A stretch of 64,000 nucleotides of DNA from DATDAH01 sp963792205 (GCA_963792205.1 CAWBVI010000004.1:62001-126000); one strand, 5' to 3'; shown: positions 20,189 to 29,832, numbered from the stretch's first letter. The notes: generated by a model not told the origin, from the letters alone. Numbers and translations: made by a program.

Positions 20189-22117
20189 GTGCGACGGCTG
20201 GGGATCCTCGTGCTGACGGCCCTCGTGGCCACGGCGTGCGCCGGCGACGACTCGTCGACCGACGGCACCGAAGCGGAGGCGGAGCCTGCGGGCGCACCGG
20301 TGCCCGACGAGGGCGAGGAGGTCACGATCGGCTCGCTCGACCTGGCACCGTGCGACGACCTCGACGGCGTGTGGTGCGGGGAGATCGAGGTGCCCCAGGA
20401 CCGCGACGAGCCCGAGGGCGACACCATGACCGTCGGCTTCGAGTGGCACCCCCGCCGCGACGCGGCGCCGGCCGACGGGTTGCTGATCGCGATGGAAGGC
20501 GGACCGGGCTACGCCACCACGGCGAGCCGGGATTACTACACCGAGCTCTTCGAGCCGCTCCGGGACCATCGGGACCTGCTCCTGATGGACCTCCGGGGCA
20601 CCGGCCGGTCCGAGCCCGTCGACTGCCCCGACCTGCAGGCCTACCGGGGCAGCTACATCCGCCAGACCGGCGCCTGCGGGCGGCTGCTCGGGGAAGAGGC
20701 CGACGACTACGGCACCGCGGCCGGCGCCGACGACCTCGCCGACCTGCTCGACGCCCTCGACGCCCCCGCCGACGTCGCCCTCTACGGCGACTCGTACGGC
20801 TCCTGGTTCTCCCAGGTCTTCGCCCTCCGCCATGGCGACCGGTTGGCCTCGCTGATCCTCGACGGCACCTACGTCGTCCAGGACATGGACCCCTGGTACC
20901 CGACCGCCCCCGAGGTCATCCGGGCCCAGCTCGACGACAACGGGACGCTCACCCGACTGGCCCGCGCCGTCCGGGCCTCGCCGCTCCGGGGCACGGCCCG
21001 CAGCTACGACGGGACGATGGTCACCAGCGTGATCGGGCCGAAGCAGTTGGGCGACCTGGCCGCGGGCGGGGCCTTCAACCGGTCGATCTACCGTGATCTC
21101 GACGCCGCGGGCCAGGCCTGGCTGGACGGCGGCGACCCACTGCCGCTGCTGCGCCTGGCGGCCGAGAACTACGACCCCGGCACGGAGTACCCCCTGGTCG
21201 AGTCCTCCGAAGGCGAGTACGCCTCCGTGACCTGCAACGACTACGACCAGCTCTACGACATGGCCGACCCGCCCGACGAGCGCTGGCGCCAGTTCGAGCA
21301 GGCGATCGTGGACTACACCGCCGAGGCGCCTGATGCCTTCGCCCCCTTCACCGTCGAGGAGTGGGCCACCAGCCCGGCCTCGGCCTACCGCGACTGCATC
21401 GAGTGGCCGGTCATCCCCGGCGACGGGCCCGTCCTCGACCCCGACGTCGCGTACCCCGACGTGCCCACGCTGGTCCTCTCGGGTGAGCTCGACTCGATCA
21501 CCCCGATCGGCGAGGCCGAGCTGGTGGCGGAGGCGATGCCCGACGCCACGCTCGTCCAGGTCGGCGCCGCCACCCACGTCACCGCCCTCGGCGACGTCTT
21601 CGACTGCGCGTCGGTGATCGCCGTCCGCTTCGTCGTGGAGCACGAGGCGGGCGACACGTCGTGTGCCTCGACGATCCCGCCGCTGCCCCGGGTCGCGGCA
21701 TTCCCCCGCACCGTGGCTGAGGCGCTCCCGGCCACCGCCCTCGACGACTCCTCCGAGGCCGATCGGCGGGTGGTCACCGTCGCCGTGGACACGGTGGCCG
21801 ACGCCCTGGCCCGGCTGCGCGAGCTGTACGTCGTGACCGGTTACGGCCTCCGGGGCGGGCGGGTCCGGTCCAACGGCGCCGGCACGCGAATGACCCTCGA
21901 CGGCGCCCGCTGGACCACCGACGCGGCGGTCTCCGGTGCGGTCGAGGGCGACGACGTGCTCGGCCTCGCGGGCGGTGCCGAGGTCGAGGTCACCGTGGAC
22001 CTGACGACCGGTCCCCCGGCCGAGCTCTCCTGGACCATGGGCGCGCTCGGCGACCCCGTCGAGGTCACCGGCACCGTCAACGGCCGCCAGGTCCACGCCG
22101 TCGCCCGCCCCGCCTGA
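20189..22117 (+). CDS. Secreted alpha/beta hydrolase (tripeptidyl-aminopeptidase-like)
   Basis: A signal peptide of about 17 residues ending VATAC suggests a lipoprotein. The domain shows an oxyanion-hole EGGPGYA motif, the nucleophile elbow GDSYGSW, Asp in LSGELDSITP, and His in GAATHVT, all in the order of actinobacterial tripeptidyl aminopeptidase/proline iminopeptidase-like enzymes. The C-terminal 130 residues form an extra beta-rich domain. The natural substrate is unknown. A GGAGGA site lies about 13 nt before the GTG start. It is divergent from ftsK across 77 bp. Confidence 0.8.
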   Translation: MRRLGILVLTALVATACAGDDSSTDGTEAEAEPAGAPVPDEGEEVTIGSLDLAPCDDLDGVWCGEIEVPQDRDEPEGDTMTVGFEWHPRRDAAPADGLLIAMEGGPGYATTASRDYYTELFEPLRDHRDLLLMDLRGTGRSEPVDCPDLQAYRGSYIRQTGACGRLLGEEADDYGTAAGADDLADLLDALDAPADVALYGDSYGSWFSQVFALRHGDRLASLILDGTYVVQDMDPWYPTAPEVIRAQLDDNGTLTRLARAVRASPLRGTARSYDGTMVTSVIGPKQLGDLAAGGAFNRSIYRDLDAAGQAWLDGGDPLPLLRLAAENYDPGTEYPLVESSEGEYASVTCNDYDQLYDMADPPDERWRQFEQAIVDYTAEAPDAFAPFTVEEWATSPASAYRDCIEWPVIPGDGPVLDPDVAYPDVPTLVLSGELDSITPIGEAELVAEAMPDATLVQVGAATHVTALGDVFDCASVIAVRFVVEHEAGDTSCASTIPPLPRVAAFPRTVAEALPATALDDSSEADRRVVTVAVDTVADALARLRELYVVTGYGLRGGRVRSNGAGTRMTLDGARWTTDAAVSGAVEGDDVLGLAGGAEVEVTVDLTTGPPAELSWTMGALGDPVEVTGTVNGRQVHAVARPA

Positions 22118-22121
22118 TCGT

Positions 22122-22304
22122 TCAGCCGGTGGCGAAGGCGCCGTGGGTGCGGCAGTGGGACACGTAGCCGGCGGGGGTGACGTCGACCCGGGCCCGGCGG
22201 CCGCAGGTGGGGCAGAACCGCGGTGGATCGAGGACCCGGCGGCACGAGCCGTCGCACTCGGCGACCGGTCGGCCGCAGCCGGAGCAGAACCCGTCGGTCG
22301 TCAG
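22122..22304 (-). CDS. bsaP: Biotin synthase auxiliary protein
   Basis: This 60-aa cysteine-rich protein directly follows bioB. It contains GFCSGCGRPVAEC, then RFCPTCGRR and HCRTHGAFATG, so four CxxC or Cys/His clusters. Actinobacterial BsaP is a small protein needed for catalytic turnover of type II BioB, probably by helping rebuild its iron-sulfur cluster. The identification rests on size, cysteine pattern and position. No ATG, GTG or TTG lies in frame between the bioB stop and the first Cys. The reading frame opens at a CTG (22304) that overlaps the bioB TGA as CTGA. Confidence 0.72.
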   Translation of the reverse strand: MTTDGFCSGCGRPVAECDGSCRRVLDPPRFCPTCGRRARVDVTPAGYVSHCRTHGAFATG

Positions 22305-23299
22305 AACACCTGCGAGAGGGCGCCGATGGGCATGCGCAGGTCCGCCAGCATCTGGAGGTCCTCCTGTGGCGAGCGGCCCAACGTGGTCAGGTAGTTCCCG
22401 ACGATGAGGGCGTTGATCCCCGAGGTGAGGCCCATCACCTGCAGCTCCCGGAGCGTGACCTCCCGCCCGCCGGCGTAGCGCAGGATCACGTCGGGCAGGC
22501 CGAGGCGGAGCAGGGCGATCCAGCGGATGGCCTCCAGCGCACCGACCAGCGGCCGGTCGCCGAGCGGCGTCCCCGGGCGGGGGTTGAGGAAGTTGACCGG
22601 GACCTCATGGGGCTCGACGGCGCGGAGCTCGGCGATGAGCTCGAGCCGCTGGGCGTCGGTCTCGCCCATGCCGAACAGGACGCCGCAGCACAGCTCCATC
22701 CCGAGGGCCCGCACGAGTCGACAGGTGGCGAAGCGCTCGTCCCAGGTGTGGGTCGTGACGATGCGGCCGAAGAAGCTCTTGGCCGTCTCGAGGTTGTGGT
22801 TGTACCGGTGGACGCCCGCGGCGACGAGGCGTTCGGCCTGGCTCGAGGTCAGGATCCCGGCGCTCACCGCCACGTTGATCCCCACCTGCTCGCGGACCAG
22901 TGGCACCAGGGCCTCGAGCCGCTGCATGGTGCGCTCGTCGGGGCCCCGCACGGCGAGGACGATGCAGAACTCCGACGCGCCGAGGTCCTTGGTCTCCTGG
23001 GCCGCCTTCAGCACATCGTCGGTGTCGAGGAACGGGGTGGCCTGGACGGGGGTGTCGAACTGGGCCGACTGGCTGCAGAAGTTGCAGTCCTCCGGGCAGC
23101 CGCCGGTCTTGGCCGAGAGGATCCCCTCGACCTCGACCGTCGAGCCGCACCACGCCAGGCGCACCTCGTGGGCCAGCGCCGCCAGCGCCGGCACCTGCTC
23201 GTCGGGCAGCTGGGCGAGGGCGGAGAGCACGTCCATGCAGATGGTCCGGCGCTCGTCCAGCAGCAGCTGGCGCGCCATCCCGAGGGGGTCGTCGATCAC
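22301..23299 (-). CDS. bioB: Biotin synthase
   Basis: BioB is a radical-SAM enzyme inserting sulfur into dethiobiotin. The 332-aa product has TGGCPEDCNFCSQSAQF (CxxxCxxC cluster site), YNHNLETAKSFF, CCGVLFGMGET and FLNPRPGTPL. The GTG at 23299 is preferred because the following VIDDPLGMARQLLLDE begins at the family N-terminus; the frame upstream is unsupported. No bioA, bioD or bioF is in the window. Confidence 0.95.
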   Translation of the reverse strand: MIDDPLGMARQLLLDERRTICMDVLSALAQLPDEQVPALAALAHEVRLAWCGSTVEVEGILSAKTGGCPEDCNFCSQSAQFDTPVQATPFLDTDDVLKAAQETKDLGASEFCIVLAVRGPDERTMQRLEALVPLVREQVGINVAVSAGILTSSQAERLVAAGVHRYNHNLETAKSFFGRIVTTHTWDERFATCRLVRALGMELCCGVLFGMGETDAQRLELIAELRAVEPHEVPVNFLNPRPGTPLGDRPLVGALEAIRWIALLRLGLPDVILRYAGGREVTLRELQVMGLTSGINALIVGNYLTTLGRSPQEDLQMLADLRMPIGALSQVF

Positions 23300-23372
23300 T
23301 GCGGCGGACCGTAGACGACTCCCCCACACGGGTGACAGACGGTCTCCCGGTCCGGTGGAAGACTCCAGCGCC

Positions 23373-25343
23373 ATGGTCCTGGCCACCGAGGCGACGGACA
23401 CCGAACGGCTCCTCCTCGCGGTCGGGATCGTGTTCCTCGTCGGCCCGGTGCTGGCGACCCGGCTGCGCCTGCCCGGCCTCATCGGCCTGGTCATCGGCGG
23501 CACGGTCATCGGCGCCGAGGGCCTCGGCATCCTCGACCCGGGTGAGCTCGACGGCCTGGGCGACATCGGGCTTCTCTACCTGATGTTCACGGCGGGCCTC
23601 GAGCTGGACCTGCCGACCTTCGCCCGCTACCGCTCCGCGGCCATCGGCTTCGGCGCCACCACGTTCACGCTGCCGTTCCTCTTGGGGATGGGGGCCGGCT
23701 TCATCCTCGACTTCGAACCCGAGGCCGCCGTCCTCATCGGCTCGATCTGGGCGTCGCACACCCTCGTGGCCTACCCGGAGGCCCGCCAGGCCGGGCTGGC
23801 CACGAACCGGGCCGTCACCACCGCGGTCGGAGCCACCGCCATGACCGACACGCTCGCCCTGATCGTCCTCGCCGTGGTCGCCGCCACCCAGGAGGGCGGG
23901 TCACCCGAGACCACGATCGCCAAGCTGGCGGTCGGCGTCGTCGTGCTCGGGTTCACCTGCCTGTGGATCTACCCTCGGGCGGGCCGGTGGCTGTTCACCC
24001 ACGTCGCCCGCGACCGGGTCAGCCGCTGGGTCCTGCTCCTCATCGCCTTCACCGGCGCCGCGGTGCTGGCCGAGCAGTTCGCCATCGAGGGTCTGGTCGG
24101 CGCCTTCTTCGCCGGGATCGGGATGAACCGCCTCGTCCCCAACACCGGCGGGCTCATGGAACGGGTCGAGTTCATCGGCTCGGCCTTCTTCGTCCCCGCC
24201 TTCCTCGTCTTCGTCGGCACCCAACTCGATCCCGACGTGCTACTGGAGCCGTCGACGTGGAGGACCGCGGGCCTGTTCATGGCCGCGCTGGTCATCGGCA
24301 AGGCTCTGGCGGCCTACCTCACCGGGCGGCGCCTCCACTTCGTGCCCGCCGAGATCGGCATCATGTTCTCGCTGACCCTCGCCCAGGCCGCGGCGACCCT
24401 GGCGGCCACGCTGGTCGGGCAGTCGATCGGCCTCTTCGACGCCGAGGTCGTCAACGCCGTCGTGGTCGTCGTCCTGCTCTCGATCCTGGTCGCCTCGATC
24501 GGGACCCGGGCCTTCGCGGCGCGCATCGAGATCCCGGTGGCCGAACACCCTCCCGTCGGCACCGACGTCATCGTCGCCCTCCCCGACGGCGATCACGGCG
24601 GGTTGCTGGTGGACCTCGGCGGCGACATCGCCGTGGCCGCCGGCGGGTCCCTCACCGCCGTGCGCCCGGTGGTCGACAACGACCTCGACGCGGCCCGGGC
24701 CGCGGTGACCCACGCCGTCCAGCGGGCGACGGCCCGGGGCGCCGACGCCGACGGCTCGGCCCGCTTGGCCGACAGCGCGGTCGCCGGGATCCTCCGGGCC
24801 ACCGACGAGCACGGCGGCTCGATGGTCCTGATGCAATGGTCGCTGCGGTCCGCGGTGGCCGAGCTCCTGACCCCGTCCGACGTCGACCGGGTGGGGGCGG
24901 CGGCCAAGGTGCCCGTCGCGGCGGCGCTGTTCGGCGGTCGCACCATCGAGCGCGTCGTCGCCGGCCTGTCGGCCGACAGCCCGATCGAGGCCCTGGACTG
25001 TCGACTGGTGCTCGAGGTGGCCGACCTCGCCGCCCGCGGGCGGGGCGTGCCCCTGGTGACCGTGGTGGAGGACGGCGACCACCTCGACGACCTGGTCGAC
25101 GCCCAGGACGTGACCCACCTCACGGTCGCGGATCAGCAGGCGATGACCGAGCTGCTGCAACCGGCGGACCTCCTGGTCCTCCCGGTGAAGCGGGCCCAGC
25201 AGGCGTTCAGCGGCGAGGCCGACCTGGTCGCCACGTCGGTCAGCGGCCTATCGATCCTCGTCGTCGGCGGACCCGGGCGGTTCCGGGTCTCCACCGCACC
25301 GTCCCTCACCGGAGGTGGCGTCCGGGGCAGCGCCGACCCCTGA
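23373..25343 (+). CDS. CPA2-type cation/proton antiporter
   Basis: The N-terminal 390 residues hold about 12 membrane segments typical of the KefB/NapA-like CPA2 family (VGPVLATRLRLPGLIGLVI, FTAGLELDLPTF, GLVGAFFAGIGMNRLVP, FVPAFLVFVGTQLDP). The C-terminal 260 residues are soluble and organised like two tandem nucleotide-binding/UspA-type domains, presumably regulatory. The transported ion (Na+ or K+) cannot be told. The ATG at 23373 gives 656 aa. It is divergent from bioB and convergent with RNase J. Confidence 0.85.
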   Translation: MVLATEATDTERLLLAVGIVFLVGPVLATRLRLPGLIGLVIGGTVIGAEGLGILDPGELDGLGDIGLLYLMFTAGLELDLPTFARYRSAAIGFGATTFTLPFLLGMGAGFILDFEPEAAVLIGSIWASHTLVAYPEARQAGLATNRAVTTAVGATAMTDTLALIVLAVVAATQEGGSPETTIAKLAVGVVVLGFTCLWIYPRAGRWLFTHVARDRVSRWVLLLIAFTGAAVLAEQFAIEGLVGAFFAGIGMNRLVPNTGGLMERVEFIGSAFFVPAFLVFVGTQLDPDVLLEPSTWRTAGLFMAALVIGKALAAYLTGRRLHFVPAEIGIMFSLTLAQAAATLAATLVGQSIGLFDAEVVNAVVVVVLLSILVASIGTRAFAARIEIPVAEHPPVGTDVIVALPDGDHGGLLVDLGGDIAVAAGGSLTAVRPVVDNDLDAARAAVTHAVQRATARGADADGSARLADSAVAGILRATDEHGGSMVLMQWSLRSAVAELLTPSDVDRVGAAAKVPVAAALFGGRTIERVVAGLSADSPIEALDCRLVLEVADLAARGRGVPLVTVVEDGDHLDDLVDAQDVTHLTVADQQAMTELLQPADLLVLPVKRAQQAFSGEADLVATSVSGLSILVVGGPGRFRVSTAPSLTGGGVRGSADP

Positions 25344-25369
25344 GCGTGACGGCTCAGCAGTACGACTCG

Positions 25370-27034
25370 CTACGCCTCCATCACCACGGGGACGATCATC
25401 GGGCGGCGGCGGGTGCGGTCGCTCACGAACCGGCCGGCGGAGCGGCGGACGACGCGCTGGAGGCTCTCGAGGTCCATCGTGCCCTCCTTGCTGAAGGCCT
25501 CCTTGATGCCGTCGCGGACGGCCTGGGCGGCTTCGTCGAGGAGGTCTTCGGCCTCGGGGGCGTACACCCAGCCCCGGGTCACGATCTCGGGGCCGGTGAT
25601 GATCCCGCCGGTCTTCATGTCGACGGTGACGATGGCCACGACCACCCCCTCGTCGGCGAGCACCCGTCGGTCCCGCAGCACGCCCTGGCCGACGTCGCCG
25701 ACCGTGCCGTCGACGTACAGGTAGCCGGCGGGCACGGCGTCGAGGCGGCGGATGCCTTCGTCACCCAGCTCGATGCGGTCGCCGTCCTCGCAGATGAGGA
25801 CGTGGTCGTCGGCCACCCCCATCTGGCGGGCCAGCTTGGCGTGGGCCGTGAGGTGGCGGAACTCGCCGTGGACCGGGACGAACCAGTCGGGCCGGCAGAT
25901 CGAGAGGATGGTCTTCAGCTCCTCGCGCTTGGCGTGCCCGGTGGCGTGGACGTCGGCCACACCGGTGTGGACGACCTCGGCCCCGAGGCGGATCAGGCCG
26001 TCGATGACCTTGCTGACCGGCGCCTCGTTGCCGGGGATGGGGTGCGAGCTGAGGATCACGGTGTCGTCCGGGGTGATCTCGAGCCAGCGGCTCTCGCCCG
26101 ACGCCATGAGCGACAACGCCGACATGGGCTCGCCCTGCGAACCGGTGGAGATCACGCAGATCTCGCCAGGCGGGTACTCGTGGACCGTCTCGATGTCGAC
26201 CATGGCGTTGTCGGGGATGCGCAGGACGCCCATCCGGCGGGCCAGGGCGACGTTCTTCTTCATCGACAGGCCGAGGGTGGCGACGCGGCGGCCGAAGGAC
26301 TGGGCCGCGTCGGCGATCTGCTGGATGCGGTGGATGTGGGAGGCGAAGCAGGCCACCACGATCCGGCGCCCTTCGTGGCCGTGGAACTGCTGGTAGAGGA
26401 CCTCGCCGATCGAGGTCTCCGAGCGGGAGTGGCCGTGCTCCTCGGCGTTGGTGGAATCCGAGAGCAGGAGACGGATGCCCTCGTCCTGGGCGATCGCCCC
26501 CATGCGGGCGAGATCGGTCAGGCGGCCGTCCACCGGGGTGAGGTCGAGCTTGAAGTCGCCGGTGTGCAGGATCGTGCCCTGGGGGGTGTGCAGTGCGGTG
26601 GCGAAGCCGTGGGGCACCGAGTGGGTGACGGGCAGGAACTCGCAGTCGAAGGGCCCGATGTCGAGGCGCTCACCGTCGGCCACGACCCGGAACTCGGTCC
26701 GGTCGACCAGCCCGGCCTCCTCGATGCGGTGGCGGGCGATGCCGAGGGTCAGCTCCGAGCCATAGATCGGGAAGCGCAGCTCGCGGAGGAGGAACGACAG
26801 GCCGCCGACGTGGTCCTCGTGGCCATGCGTGGCGATGCAGCCCACGACCCGGTCGGCGTTCTCCCGCAGCCAGGTGAAGTCGGGCAGCACGAGGTCGATC
26901 CCGAGCATGTCGGTGTCGGGGAACATGATCCCGCAGTCGATGAGGACGATCGAGCCGTCGAACTCGATGCAGGCACAGTTGCGGCCGATCTCACCCAGCC
27001 CGCCGAGGAACGTGATGCTCACTGGTGGGGTCAT
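25370..27034 (-). CDS. rnj: Ribonuclease J
   Basis: RNase J is a metallo-beta-lactamase-fold RNase with endo- and 5'-exonuclease activity. The 554-aa product shows FLGGLGEIGRN at the N-terminus, the metal motif HGHEDHVGG, HTGDFKLD, the beta-CASP region SDSTNAE and STGSQGEPMSAL, then the C-terminal HATGHAKREEL. It follows dapA with a one-base TGATG overlap, a linkage common in actinobacteria. Confidence 0.95.
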   Translation of the reverse strand: MTPPVSITFLGGLGEIGRNCACIEFDGSIVLIDCGIMFPDTDMLGIDLVLPDFTWLRENADRVVGCIATHGHEDHVGGLSFLLRELRFPIYGSELTLGIARHRIEEAGLVDRTEFRVVADGERLDIGPFDCEFLPVTHSVPHGFATALHTPQGTILHTGDFKLDLTPVDGRLTDLARMGAIAQDEGIRLLLSDSTNAEEHGHSRSETSIGEVLYQQFHGHEGRRIVVACFASHIHRIQQIADAAQSFGRRVATLGLSMKKNVALARRMGVLRIPDNAMVDIETVHEYPPGEICVISTGSQGEPMSALSLMASGESRWLEITPDDTVILSSHPIPGNEAPVSKVIDGLIRLGAEVVHTGVADVHATGHAKREELKTILSICRPDWFVPVHGEFRHLTAHAKLARQMGVADDHVLICEDGDRIELGDEGIRRLDAVPAGYLYVDGTVGDVGQGVLRDRRVLADEGVVVAIVTVDMKTGGIITGPEIVTRGWVYAPEAEDLLDEAAQAVRDGIKEAFSKEGTMDLESLQRVVRRSAGRFVSDRTRRRPMIVPVVMEA

Positions 27035-27918
27035 CAGCGGGGGCCGAGCCCTTCGAGGACCTTGCGGGCGCGGTCTTCCAGGCCGTCGGGGGCGGGCCCG
27101 ATCGGGAGCCGGCACTGGCCGGCGGGCAGGTCGAGCACCCGCAACATGGCCTTGGTCGGCATCGGGTTGGGCGTCTCCACGCTGGTCTCGAAGGCGTAGG
27201 ACGCGAGGAGCCCGGCGTTGACCTCCCGGGCCTTGTCCACCTCGCCGGCCGAGAAGGCCCGGGCCAGCTCGCCGTGCTCGACCCCCGACCAGTGGGCGGC
27301 CACGCTGATGAACCCGACCGCGCCGATGGCGAGGAGGGCCAGGTTGAGGCTGTCCTCACCGCTGTAGAGCTCGAAGCCACCGGGGGCGTCGGCGACGAGC
27401 CGGGCCGACTCCGCCGGGTCACCCGAGGCGTCCTTCACCCCGACGATGTTGCTCACCTCACGGCCCAGGCGCAGCATCGTGGCCGTGTCCACCTTCCTGC
27501 CGGTGCGCACCGGTATGTCGTACAGGAGCACCGGCAGCTCGGTGGCCCCCGCGATGGCCCGGAAGTGGGCGTCGAGGCCGGCCTGGCTGGGCCGGCTGTA
27601 GTAGGGGCACACGGCGAGGATGCCGTCGACGCCGGTGGCCGAGGCCTTCCGGGTCAGCTCCACGCTGTGGGCCGTGTCGTTGGTGCTGGTCCCGGCCAGC
27701 AACGGGATGGTGACCGCGTCCCGCACCGTCTCGAAGAGGGTGATGGCCTCGGCGTCGCTGAGCGTCGGGGCCTCGCCCGTGGTCCCGGCCAGGACGAGGA
27801 AGTCGACACCATGGTCGGCCAGCCAGCGGGCCAGGGTGGCCGCGCCGTCGGCGTCGAGCGAACCGTCGTCGGCGAACGGGGTGATCATCGCCACCCCCAC
27901 CGCTCCGAACCGTGCCAT
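27034..27918 (-). CDS. dapA: 4-Hydroxy-tetrahydrodipicolinate synthase
   Basis: DapA condenses pyruvate and aspartate semialdehyde, the first committed lysine/DAP step. The 294-aa product has GTTGEAPTL, the catalytic Tyr in CPYYSRPSQ, YDIPVRTG with the substrate-binding arginine, and the Schiff-base Lys in VGVKDASGD. The ATG at 27918 (MARFGAVGVAMITPF) matches the family start; an earlier in-frame start reads through repeat sequence. It overlaps both neighbours by one base (TGATG). Confidence 0.95.
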   Translation of the reverse strand: MARFGAVGVAMITPFADDGSLDADGAATLARWLADHGVDFLVLAGTTGEAPTLSDAEAITLFETVRDAVTIPLLAGTSTNDTAHSVELTRKASATGVDGILAVCPYYSRPSQAGLDAHFRAIAGATELPVLLYDIPVRTGRKVDTATMLRLGREVSNIVGVKDASGDPAESARLVADAPGGFELYSGEDSLNLALLAIGAVGFISVAAHWSGVEHGELARAFSAGEVDKAREVNAGLLASYAFETSVETPNPMPTKAMLRVLDLPAGQCRLPIGPAPDGLEDRARKVLEGLGPR

Positions 27919-28643
27919 CAGCCATCCTTCCCGTGCCATCCGCTCCGCTCGGGCCGTTCGGGCCACGGAGGCCGCTGTCCTCGTGCATCCGCTCCGCTCG
28001 GGCCGTTCGGGCCACGGAGGCCGCTGTCCTCTCGGTCTCGTTGCAGCCCCAGCGTGGCCAGCAGGTCCTCGTGCAGCTCGAACCAGACCGTGTGGTACGA
28101 GTCGGTCAGGGGCTTGTCGACCCAGTCGCCGTCGCCGGCCTCGATCTTGTCGGCCGCCCGCTGGAGGCGGGCCGGGTAGCCGCCGAAGCGCTCCAGCACC
28201 TCGCCGAGCGGGCGCACGACCGGTAGCGCCCGCTGGTGGAGATCGAGCAGGCGCCGGCGCACGTCGTCGTCATGGGCCGCATCGGTGTGATCGTTGAGGA
28301 CGCCGTCCCGCACCTGCCAGTCGGTGCACGCCTGCAGGAGCGCAGGGTTCAGCGCCATGAACCCGCCGTAGCGGCGCTCGACCTCGGGGCGTCCCCCGCT
28401 GGCGTCGAGCTCGTCGGCGAGGAGCTTCTCGTGCTCGGCCCGGCCCTGCGGCGTCAGCACCCAGCCCGAGACCTGCACGCCCTGCTTGCGGGTCACCAGC
28501 CCGCGCTCGGCGAAGTCCTCGAGGGCCCGGACCACCGTGACGTCGTCGAGGCGGGCCGCGTCGGCCAGCACGTCGGTCTCGGCGAAGCCCTTCACCCGCA
28601 GCCCGTGCAGCACCAACGTGCCGGGCTCGGAGGGATGGACCAT
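27918..28643 (-). CDS. Winged-helix protein, possible transcriptional regulator
   Basis: The 241-aa product starts with a wHTH-like region (residues 5-65: LVLHGLRVKGFAETDVLADA, VVRALEDFAERGLVTRKQ, GWVLTPQGRAEHEKLL), similar in layout to PadR/MarR-type readers. The middle is helical without a known motif. The last 40 residues are encoded by a 46-bp tandem repeat and are unlikely to be structured. Its stop overlaps the dapA start, so it is coupled to dapA-rnj. Target and ligand are unknown. Confidence 0.6.
   Translation of the reverse strand: MVHPSEPGTLVLHGLRVKGFAETDVLADAARLDDVTVVRALEDFAERGLVTRKQGVQVSGWVLTPQGRAEHEKLLADELDASGGRPEVERRYGGFMALNPALLQACTDWQVRDGVLNDHTDAAHDDDVRRRLLDLHQRALPVVRPLGEVLERFGGYPARLQRAADKIEAGDGDWVDKPLTDSYHTVWFELHEDLLATLGLQRDREDSGLRGPNGPSGADARGQRPPWPERPERSGWHGKDG
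27937..28031. repeat. 46-bp direct repeat, two copies, 49-bp period
   Basis: Copies at 27937-27982 and 27986-28031 are identical, each starting CATCCGCTCCGCTCGGGCC and ending GCCGCTGTCCTC, with only 3 bp between. The period is not a multiple of three, so the two copies encode different peptides within the 3' end of the winged-helix gene, just before dapA. Confidence 0.9.
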
Positions 28644-28679
28644 GCCGTCAGGCTATGACCATCGGGCTGACGACCCGGG

Positions 28680-29827
28680 TCAACTCGAGAGGAGACCCGA
28701 CTCCCTGTCCTTCGCCACCTCGTCCAGGAGGGCGTACTCCTCGCCGGTGTCGACCCAGTCCTCGAACTGGATCACGCCGAGCTCGGTGAACTTCTCGCGC
28801 AGCCAGCCCCCGCTGGCGTCGAGCAGGCCCAGCTTCTTGCAGTTCGGGACGATCTTGGCGAAGAGCATCGACTGGAACATCTGGCGCTCCGGGGCCTGCA
28901 TGGTGGCCTGGAGCGCCTCCTTCGGGCTCACGCCCATGTGCTCCCAGACCTCCTGCTGCAGCATGCGGTCCCGCATGCGCACGGCGGCCTCGAAGGCGAA
29001 CTCCTGGCGCTCCCGCAGCTCCTTGTCGGAGAGCTGGCCGTAGTACTCCTTCAGCGACAGGACGCCGAAGGCGACGTGGCGGGCCTCGTCGCTCATGACG
29101 TAGCGCAGCAGGTTCTTGAGCAGCGGCTCGGTGGTCATCTGGTGCATGAAGCCGAAGGCGGCCAGCGCCAGGCCCTCGACCATGATCTGCATGCCGAGGT
29201 AGGTCATGTCCCACCGGCTGTCCCGGATGATGTCGTCGAGGAGCATCTTGAGGTGGGCGTTGATCGGGAAGTGCCCTGACAGCTTCGTGTCCAGGTACTG
29301 GGCGAAGACCTCGACGTGGCGGGCCTCGTCCATCACCTGGGTGGAGGCGTAGTACTTGGCGTCGATCCACGGCACCGTCTCGACGATCTTGGCGGTGCAG
29401 ACCAGCGCGCCCTGCTCACCGTGCATGAACTGGGACAGGAGCCAGTTCTGGGAGTTGATCCCGAACTCGAGCCACGTGTCGTCGTCCCACTTCTCCATGG
29501 ACGTCCCGGTCAGGTCCATGCTCTGCTCGAAGAAGCCGTTCTGCATGGCGTTGTCGGCCACGACCTTCTCCTGGTCGACCTCGATCGACCAGTCGAGGTC
29601 GGTCTGGCCGTTCCACATCGAGGTCTTGGCCTTCTCGTAGAGCTTGTTCAGCGCCGGGCGCTGCGCCCTTCTCGTAGTCCCACGTGAAGATGGCGTCGGC
29701 CTCGTCCTCGACGGCGTGGATCACCTCTTCGCGGTCGGTGTTGACGACGGAGAGGATCGCCTCGAGGTCGTTGACTGTCCGTGCGACCGATCAGGTCTTC
29801 GGTGCTCGACATCTCGGTGGTGGCCAT
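28680..29827 (-). CDS. Ferritin-like di-iron protein, R2/AurF-like (frame broken)
   Basis: The all-helical sequence has two EARH motifs (MDEARHVEVF and SDEARHVAFG) plus upstream glutamates (HGEQGALV, MVEGLALA), the carboxylate/histidine set of di-iron enzymes related to ribonucleotide reductase R2 and AurF oxygenases. No tyrosyl-radical assignment is possible by eye. The ATG at 29827 has AGGAG 8-12 nt upstream. Two extra bases, near 29776 and 29664, must be removed to join MATTEMSSTEDLIGRT, VNDLEAILSVVNTD and the main frame, giving about 381 aa. A TetR gene lies immediately upstream, perhaps its regulator. Confidence 0.78.
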
Positions 29828-29832
29828 GGAAA

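Noticed and set aside
19991..22096. 701-codon minus-strand frame opposite the secreted hydrolase
   Set aside because: The plus-strand frame has a signal peptide and catalytic triad; the minus frame has neither motifs nor a ribosome site.
23963..27199. 1078-codon plus-strand frame across the antiporter and RNase J
   Set aside because: It crosses the convergent ends of two conserved genes in other frames; composition is typical of shadow frames in high-GC DNA.
27458..28015. Separate small gene reading through the tandem repeat upstream of dapA
   Set aside because: It is a shifted frame over dapA created by the repeat; the dapA N-terminus and the winged-helix frame explain the region.
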